From Pseudomonas frederiksbergensis (GTDB taxonomy: Bacteria; Pseudomonadota; Gammaproteobacteria; Pseudomonadales; Pseudomonadaceae), in assembly GCF_001874645.1 (NCBI RefSeq), contig NZ_CP017886.1, positions 2,170,001 to 2,234,000 on the forward strand: DNA of 64,000 nucleotides, read 5' to 3'. Under the pieces are notes generated by a model that was not told where the DNA came from, ran no database searches, and worked only from the letters and a program-made list of their open reading frames with translations. Position 1 is the first letter of the stretch; every line of letters begins with the position of its first letter. This document shows, piece by piece, positions 58,494-64,000 of the stretch. The position numbers and the translations under genes were made by a program.

Positions 58494-59504
58494 TTATTCA
58501 GCCGTCACCAGGCTCGGCGAACCGAGATTGGCCAGACGCACGCTGTTCTGCACTTGCGCGATTTCACCCTGCGAACCGATTGGCCCCAGGCGAACCCGAT
58601 GCAGTGTCTGTTGGTTGCGCACGATCGAGCTGATGAACACCGGAGCGCTCACCATCCCGCTCAGCTTCGATCTTAGGAGTTCTGCAGCGTCCGGGTTGGC
58701 GAACGCGCCCACCTGCAGATACTGGCCAGAGGCTGGCACAGAAGCGTTTTTTTTTGCATCGATCTGCACCGGCACAACGGCCGCGGCATGTTGCTGCGGC
58801 GGCGGAGTCCATTGCTCGACGGTGCCGGCCGAAGCGGTAATCACCGGTGCGCTATTTTGCGCGACCTGCGGCTCGTTGAGCATCAACGGCGCGGGTCGGC
58901 CTTTTGCCGCCCACCACTCTTGCGGGTCAATGCCTTCAACCTTGACCCGCGCAGTGCCAATCTCGGCATACCCGAGTTTCTTGGCCGCGGCGTAGGACAA
59001 GTCGATGATGCGATCCGAATAGAACGGCCCGCGGTCGTTGACCCGCAGGATCACGCTCTTGTTGTTGTCCAGGTTGGTCACCCGAACGTAGCTGGGTAAC
59101 GGTAGGGTCTTGTGTGCGGCACTCATGCCGTACAGGTCATACACTTCACCGTTGGCGGTGTTCTGCCCGTGAAACTTGGTGCCGTACCAGGACGCCGTGC
59201 CCGAAGCGACATAACGCTTGGATTCGGCCAACGGAAAGTAGGTCTTGCCCAGCACGGTATACGGGTTGGCCTTGTAAGGCCCGGTGTGCAGGGTCGGCGT
59301 GGCGTCGGGAATGCGCGAGATGTCCACATCCCACCACGGCGCGCCGTCTTTGTGGGCTCGGTTGATATCCAGCCCTGGCGTTGCGCGTACGGCGGTCGGG
59401 TATTTTTGTTGCGGCGCACGGCTGGTCGAACAGCTGACCACGAGCAACGACAACGCGGCGAAAGCCAGCAGCTTCAGGGGTTTGCGGATTGGCGATGCCA
59501 GCAT
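58494..59504 (-). CDS. rlpA: Septal-ring lytic transglycosylase RlpA
   Basis: The product has 336 residues. The lipobox LLVVSC makes it an outer-membrane lipoprotein. A DPBB domain (about 90-185; SGTASWYGTKFHGQNTANGE, VRVTNLDNNKSVILRVNDRG) is the transglycosylase core, and a C-terminal SPOR domain (about 260-335; YLQVGAFANPDAAELLRSKL) targets denuded glycans at the septum. It overlaps mltB by 1 bp (TAATG), so the two are coupled. Confidence 0.95.
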   Translation of the reverse strand: MLASPIRKPLKLLAFAALSLLVVSCSTSRAPQQKYPTAVRATPGLDINRAHKDGAPWWDVDISRIPDATPTLHTGPYKANPYTVLGKTYFPLAESKRYVASGTASWYGTKFHGQNTANGEVYDLYGMSAAHKTLPLPSYVRVTNLDNNKSVILRVNDRGPFYSDRIIDLSYAAAKKLGYAEIGTARVKVEGIDPQEWWAAKGRPAPLMLNEPQVAQNSAPVITASAGTVEQWTPPPQQHAAAVVPVQIDAKKNASVPASGQYLQVGAFANPDAAELLRSKLSGMVSAPVFISSIVRNQQTLHRVRLGPIGSQGEIAQVQNSVRLANLGSPSLVTAE

Positions 59505-60514
59505 TACTTGACGCCCCGTGCTTGGACCAGCATTTCAGACAACTGATGTACAGCCATGGCGTACATCACGCTGCGGTTATAACGCGTAATCGCGTAAAAA
59601 TTCTTCAGGCCCATCCAGTATTCAGGGCCATTGTCACCTTCCAGCCGGAAAGCGGTGACCGGCATATCATCGCGCAGCGCATCATGACTTGACCAGCCCA
59701 ACGCTCGCAACTCCCCGACGGTTTTCGTCGGCTCGATGCCGGTGGTCAAACCGTCGTCGACCTGATCGCCGCGCACATCGGCCCGGCTGACCACCGGCTG
59801 ACCGGCCTCCCAGCCGTGACGTTTGAAATAGCTGGCAACGCTGCCGATGGCATCAATCGGATTGGTCCAGATATTGATGTGGCCATCACCGTCGAAATCC
59901 ACCGCATAGGCGCGAAAGCTGCTCGGCATGAACTGCGGCAACCCCATGGCGCCGGCGTACGAGCCTTTAAGCGTCAGCGGGTCAACCTGCTCTTCGCGGG
60001 CCAGTAGCAGGAACTCGCGCAATTCCTTGCGGAAGAATTCTGCACGTGGAGGGTAGTCGAAACTGAGGGTCGACAAGGCGTCGATCACCCGATAATTGCC
60101 GGTATTTCGGCCGAAAAAGGTTTCAACGCCGATGATCGAGACGATCACCTGGGCCGGAACACCGTATTCCTGCTCGGCGCGGGCCAGCGCTGCTTCGTGC
60201 TGACGCCAGAAATCCACACCCCGGGCGATCCGCGCATCGGTCAGGAACATCGGACGATATTCCTTCCATTGCTTGACCCGCTCGGCCGGTCGGGAAATCG
60301 CGTCGAGAATCGATTGCTTGCGCTCGGCTTCGCGGAACACGCCCATCAGCTGTTCGCCAGCAAAACCATAGTCGCGGGTCATTTCACCGACGAATTCGGC
60401 CACTTGGGGCGAGCCTTCATAATCGCCGGCCAACGCTTCCTGCGCTGCACCAAGGATGCTTACCAGGCCGACCCACGGAGCGTATCGAGTCGCCCAGCCA
60501 CGCATTACTTGCAT
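59504..60514 (-). CDS. mltB: Membrane-bound lytic murein transglycosylase B
   Basis: The product has 336 residues from ATG 60514, preceded by AAGGTG; an in-frame ATG at 60550 overlaps rodA. A signal peptide ends near EALA without a clear lipobox, so it may be periplasmic. The catalytic Glu131 is in IIGVETFFGR; GSYAGAMGLPQFMPSS and VDFDGDGHINIW are diagnostic. It lies in the cell-elongation cluster between rodA and rlpA, fitting a role in opening the wall during growth. Confidence 0.93.
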   Translation of the reverse strand: MQVMRGWATRYAPWVGLVSILGAAQEALAGDYEGSPQVAEFVGEMTRDYGFAGEQLMGVFREAERKQSILDAISRPAERVKQWKEYRPMFLTDARIARGVDFWRQHEAALARAEQEYGVPAQVIVSIIGVETFFGRNTGNYRVIDALSTLSFDYPPRAEFFRKELREFLLLAREEQVDPLTLKGSYAGAMGLPQFMPSSFRAYAVDFDGDGHINIWTNPIDAIGSVASYFKRHGWEAGQPVVSRADVRGDQVDDGLTTGIEPTKTVGELRALGWSSHDALRDDMPVTAFRLEGDNGPEYWMGLKNFYAITRYNRSVMYAMAVHQLSEMLVQARGVK

Positions 60515-60531
60515 TGAAATCTTCACCTTAT

Positions 60532-61677
60532 TCAAACCTGTGCGATCCACTTACGATGGGTATGGATCGACATCAAAACCCCAAACGCTGACAGCAGGGT
60601 CACCAGCGAAGTTCCGCCGTAGCTAATGAACGGCAACGGCACCCCCACCACCGGCAACAGGCCACTGACCATACCGATGTTGACGAAAACATAAACAAAA
60701 AACGTCATGGTCAGGCTGCCGGCCAGCAATTTTCCGAACAATGTCTGCGCCTGGGCGGTAATCACCAGCCCACGACCAATCAACAGCAGGTAAATCAGCA
60801 GCAAGGCGCAAATGCCCACCAGACCGAACTCTTCGCCCATCACCGCAATGATGAAGTCGGTGTGGCTTTCCGGCAGAAAGTCCAGGTGCGACTGGGTGCC
60901 CAGCAGCCAGCCCTTGCCAAACACGCCGCCGGAACCGATGGCGGCCTTGGACTGAATGATGTTCCAGCCAGTGCCAAGCGGATCGCTCTCCGGGTCGAGG
61001 AACGTCAGGATCCGCTGCTTCTGGTAGTCATGCATGATGAAGAACCACATGCCAACGGCCACCGGCACGGCCGCCGCGACCACGCTGAGGATCCAGCGCC
61101 AGCGCAGCCCACCCATGAACAGCACGAAAGCACCACCCGCGAGAATCAGCAGCGACGTGCCGAGGTCCGGCTGACGCACGATCAATATGAACGGCAACCC
61201 AATCAGGAACAGGCTGACCCCGACATGCTTGAGTTGCGGCGGCAACGTGCGCTTGGACAGGTACCAGGCAATGGTCGCCGGCATCAGGATCTTCATGAAT
61301 TCCGAGGGCTGGAAGCGAATCACCCCGGGAATGTTGATCCAGCGCGTCGCGCCCATGGCGTTGTGGCCCATCACGTCCACCACCACCAGCAAGATCACTC
61401 CGAGCACATAGCCCAGCGGCACCCAACGCGCCATGAAGCGCGGCTCGAACTGGGCGATGACGATCATCGACACCAGGCCGATCCCAAACGACGTCGCTTG
61501 TTTGGCCAGCAGGTCCCAGCTCTTGCCACTGGCCGAATACAGCACGAACAGGCTGCCGGCAGCGAGGATCAGCAGCAGGATCAGCAAGGGGCCGTCGATG
61601 TGTATGCGTTGCAACAGCGTCGCGCGGCGACGCATCACGTCCTCACTGGAGAGGATGCGATCAAAATTACTCTTCAC
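60532..61677 (-). CDS. rodA: Rod-shape peptidoglycan glycosyltransferase RodA
   Basis: The product has 381 residues from GTG 61677-61675, preceded by GGAGG and overlapping mrdA by 11 bp; longer frames run into mrdA. It is a SEDS-family polymerase with about ten membrane segments (LLILLLILAAGSLFVLYSAS onwards) and the family signature VGVPLPFISYGGTSL. It works with PBP2 (mrdA) to build the lateral cell wall. Confidence 0.95.
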   Translation of the reverse strand: MKSNFDRILSSEDVMRRRATLLQRIHIDGPLLILLLILAAGSLFVLYSASGKSWDLLAKQATSFGIGLVSMIVIAQFEPRFMARWVPLGYVLGVILLVVVDVMGHNAMGATRWINIPGVIRFQPSEFMKILMPATIAWYLSKRTLPPQLKHVGVSLFLIGLPFILIVRQPDLGTSLLILAGGAFVLFMGGLRWRWILSVVAAAVPVAVGMWFFIMHDYQKQRILTFLDPESDPLGTGWNIIQSKAAIGSGGVFGKGWLLGTQSHLDFLPESHTDFIIAVMGEEFGLVGICALLLIYLLLIGRGLVITAQAQTLFGKLLAGSLTMTFFVYVFVNIGMVSGLLPVVGVPLPFISYGGTSLVTLLSAFGVLMSIHTHRKWIAQV

Positions 61678-63562
61678 GGGCCGTAGCCTCCGCGCTGATA
61701 GGGCTGTCGTACTCGGGTTTGAGTCGGCCGTCCGGGCCCAGGAGCCAGGCATCCATGACTTGCCGCACGACTGGCGCCGCGACGCCGGAACCCGACTCAC
61801 CGTTCTCGACCATCACCGCCACGGTGATTTTCGGGTTGTCGGCCGGTGCAAAACCGACGAACAAGGCGTGGTCACGGTGGCGCTCCTGAACCTTGGAGCG
61901 GTCGTACTTCTCGCCCTGTTTGATCGCGACCACTTGGGCGGTACCCGATTTACCGGCAATCCGGTATTGCGAACCGATCGCCGCTTTGCGCGCGGTGCCG
62001 CGGGCACCATGCATCACTTGTTGCATGCCGTGGTTGACCTTGGTCCAGTCCGACGCATCGCGCAGAACGATGTCCGGCATCGGGTTCGGGTCAAGCGGCC
62101 TCTGTCCTTCGATAGTTTTCGCCAGGTGCGGACGGTTCCACTTGCCCTTGTTGGCGACCAGCGCAGTGGCTTGGGCCAGCTGCAACGGGGTGGACTGCAT
62201 GTAACCCTGACCAATCCCCAGAATCAGCGTCTCACCCGGGAACCAGGCCTGGCGTCGGGTCGCGCGTTTCCATTCGCGAGACGGCATCAGCCCCGGCGAC
62301 TCTTCGAACATGTCCAGCGAGACCTTCTGGCCGATGCCGAACTTGCCCATGTACGCCGACAACCGATCGATCCCCAGCTTGTGCGCCAGGTCGTAGAAGT
62401 AGGTGTCATTGGAACGCATGATTGCCGTGTCCAGATCCACATAGCCGTCGCCGGTGCGGTTCCAGTTACGGTATTTGTGATCGTAGTTGGGCAACATGTA
62501 GTAACCGGGGTCGAAAACCCGGGTCGAAGCGGTCACCACGCCGGAGTCCAGCCCGGCAATCGCCACGGCCGGCTTGATGGTCGAACCTGGCGGATACAGA
62601 CCGCGCAGCACACGGTTGAACAGTGGCCGGTCGATCGAGTCACGCAGTTCGGCATAGGCCTTGAAGCTGATGCCGGTCACGAACAGGTTCGGGTCGAAGC
62701 TCGGCTGACTGACCATCGCCAGCACTTCGCCGGTGTTCGGGTCCAGCGCCACCACCGCACCACGGCGCCCACCCAGTGCGGCTTCGGCGGCTTCCTGCAA
62801 TTTGATGTCCAGGCTCAGGACGATGTCCTTGCCGGGAATCGGATCGGTACGCTTGAGCACCCGCAACACGCGGCCACGGGCGTTGGTCTCGACTTCTTCG
62901 TAACCGACCTGACCATGCAACTCAGGCTCGTAGAAGCGCTCGATGCCGGTTTTGCCAATTTGATGGGTGCCGCTGTAAGCCACCGGATCCAGCGTCTTGA
63001 GCTCTTTCTCGTTGATCCGCCCCATGTACCCGACCGAGTGCGCAAAGTGCGCGCCCTGCGGATAGTGACGCACCAGCTGCGCAACCACTTCGACGCCCGG
63101 CAGACGGAACTGATTCACCGCAATCCGGGCAATCTGCTCTTCCGTCAGTTCGAACAGGATCGGCACCGGCTCAAACGGCCGGCGCCCCTGTTTCATGCGT
63201 TTTTCGAAGACCACCCGGTCTTCGGGCGTCAGTTGCAGCACTTCGACGATCACATCGAGCACTTGCTTCCAGTCACCCGAGCGCTCGCGGGTCATGCTCA
63301 GGCTGAAGCTGGGCCGGTTATCGGCCACTACCACACCATTACGGTCGTAGATCAGTCCCCGAGTCGGCGGAATTGGCTGAACGTGGACGCGGTTGTTTTC
63401 CGACAGCGTCGAGTGATACTCGTACTGAATCACCTGCAGGAAATACAGGCGCGCAATTAGCACGCCGATCAGCGTGACCACCGCAATTGCCCCGAACACG
63501 ACCCGGCCGCGCACCAGACGGGCGTCTTTCTCGTGGTCCTTGATGCGGATCGGCTGAGACAT
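61667..63562 (-). CDS. mrdA: Penicillin-binding protein 2
   Basis: The product has 631 residues. This bitopic transpeptidase cross-links wall peptides in the elongasome with RodA. A membrane anchor (about 20-43) is followed by the PBP dimerisation domain and the transpeptidase domain: active Ser327 in PPGSTIKP, SNDTYFYDL (SxN-type) and KSGTAQV (KTG-type). Full length. It ends 11 bp inside rodA and starts 12 bp after rlmH. Confidence 0.96.
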   Translation of the reverse strand: MSQPIRIKDHEKDARLVRGRVVFGAIAVVTLIGVLIARLYFLQVIQYEYHSTLSENNRVHVQPIPPTRGLIYDRNGVVVADNRPSFSLSMTRERSGDWKQVLDVIVEVLQLTPEDRVVFEKRMKQGRRPFEPVPILFELTEEQIARIAVNQFRLPGVEVVAQLVRHYPQGAHFAHSVGYMGRINEKELKTLDPVAYSGTHQIGKTGIERFYEPELHGQVGYEEVETNARGRVLRVLKRTDPIPGKDIVLSLDIKLQEAAEAALGGRRGAVVALDPNTGEVLAMVSQPSFDPNLFVTGISFKAYAELRDSIDRPLFNRVLRGLYPPGSTIKPAVAIAGLDSGVVTASTRVFDPGYYMLPNYDHKYRNWNRTGDGYVDLDTAIMRSNDTYFYDLAHKLGIDRLSAYMGKFGIGQKVSLDMFEESPGLMPSREWKRATRRQAWFPGETLILGIGQGYMQSTPLQLAQATALVANKGKWNRPHLAKTIEGQRPLDPNPMPDIVLRDASDWTKVNHGMQQVMHGARGTARKAAIGSQYRIAGKSGTAQVVAIKQGEKYDRSKVQERHRDHALFVGFAPADNPKITVAVMVENGESGSGVAAPVVRQVMDAWLLGPDGRLKPEYDSPISAEATAREE

Positions 63563-63574
63563 GGGGGCGCTGAA

Positions 63575-64000
63575 CTACTTGTGGTAAGGGTGCCCGGACA
63601 GCACGGTCCAGGCGCGATACAGCTGTTCGCCAATCAGAATCCGCACCAACGGGTGCGGCAGGGTCAGTGGCGACAGCGACCAGCGCTGATCAGCCCGTGC
63701 ACACACTTCCGGCGCCAGCCCTTCGGGGCCGCCGACCATGAAGTTCACCGTACGCGAGTCCAGCCGCCAGCGGTCCAGTTCGACCGCCAGTTGCTCGGTG
63801 CTCCAGGGTTTTCCGTGAACTTCGAGGGTGACGATGCGCTCGTTCGGGCCGACCTTGGCCAGCATGGCTTCGCCTTCCTGACGGATGAAGCGCGCCACGT
63901 CAGCATTCTTGCCGCGGGTGTTGAGCGGTATTTCCACCAGTTCCAGCGCCAGCTCGGAAGGAAGACGCTTGGCATATTCATGCCAGCCTTCTTCCACCCA
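63575..64000 (-). CDS. rlmH: 23S rRNA (pseudouridine1915-N3)-methyltransferase, partial
   Basis: This is a SPOUT methyltransferase; the window edge removes the first residues (about 13 of roughly 155). The visible part has [39 protein letters not shown] and the knot region [13 protein letters not shown] with [18 protein letters not shown]. It methylates pseudouridine 1915 of 23S rRNA. It is followed by mrdA after 12 bp, as in the usual rlmH-mrdA-rodA order. Confidence 0.95.
   Translation of the reverse strand, partial: WVEEGWHEYAKRLPSELALELVEIPLNTRGKNADVARFIRQEGEAMLAKVGPNERIVTLEVHGKPWSTEQLAVELDRWRLDSRTVNFMVGGPEGLAPEVCARADQRWSLSPLTLPHPLVRILIGEQLYRAWTVLSGHPYHK

Overview
The window is chromosomal DNA of a Pseudomonas, most likely of the P. 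fluorescens group. The evidence is the GC-rich coding, the gene order (xseB-ispA-dxs; nrdR-ribD-ribC-ribBA-ribH-nusB-thiL-pgpA; amn-aidB-ladS-thiD-thiE-hemL; miaB-ybeZ-ybeY-corC-lnt; leuS-lptE-holA; rlmH-mrdA-rodA-mltB-rlpA-dacA-ybeD-lipB-lipA), and dispersed REP-type palindromes of a kind common in this genus. Almost all of 12.9-64 kb is conserved housekeeping core. I saw no rRNA, tRNA, CRISPR array, transposase, integrase or prophage gene.

0.2-12.7 kb is the accessory part. It holds two very large, related minus-strand genes of the DUF6543 (dermonecrotic-toxin-like) / leucine-rich-repeat / NEL ubiquitin-ligase type. The upstream copy (7414-12687) is intact. The downstream copy (218-7293) is split by a frameshift at a run of five Gs (4276-4280); one extra G would restore one reading frame of about 2,358 codons. 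The broken copy carries three linker-plus-LRR modules, the intact copy one. Both keep the Cys-x-Asp signature of NEL ligases. A soluble sensor kinase with an RsbRD-like N-terminus follows on the other strand after an AT-rich gap.

14.2-28.1 kb: the isoprenoid genes xseB-ispA-dxs run rightwards, followed by a BtuB-like TonB receptor. A long leftward set then covers riboflavin synthesis (ribD, ribC, ribBA, ribH, and separate ribA), the nucleotide-reductase regulator nrdR, nusB, thiL, pgpA, a periplasmic solute-binding protein and a BtuF-like protein. The second domain of RibBA lacks the zinc cysteines, so the stand-alone RibA is probably the working GTP cyclohydrolase II.

28.2-46.9 kb: a YbaY-type lipoprotein, a methyltransferase, a DUF2788 protein, rluE, amn, aidB, the hybrid sensor kinase ladS, thiD, thiE, hemL, a Sel1-repeat protein, a DUF1820 protein, and the miaB/ybeZ/ybeY/corC/lnt set for tRNA modification, RNA maturation and lipoprotein acylation, then a YdcF-type protein.

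47.0-64.0 kb: leuS, lptE, holA, the ribosome-rescue gene arfA (with a terminator-like hairpin inside its coding sequence, as known for this family), a lytic transglycosylase, an LD-carboxypeptidase, then the leftward cell-elongation and lipoate cluster. rlmH is cut by the window end.

Eight paired REP-like repeats lie between genes. Three contain a longer variant arm. Other unexplained intergenic structures are an inverted repeat upstream of the intact effector, a palindromic element upstream of leuS, a hairpin that contains the ydcF ribosome binding site, and a 58-bp symmetrical element upstream of dacA.
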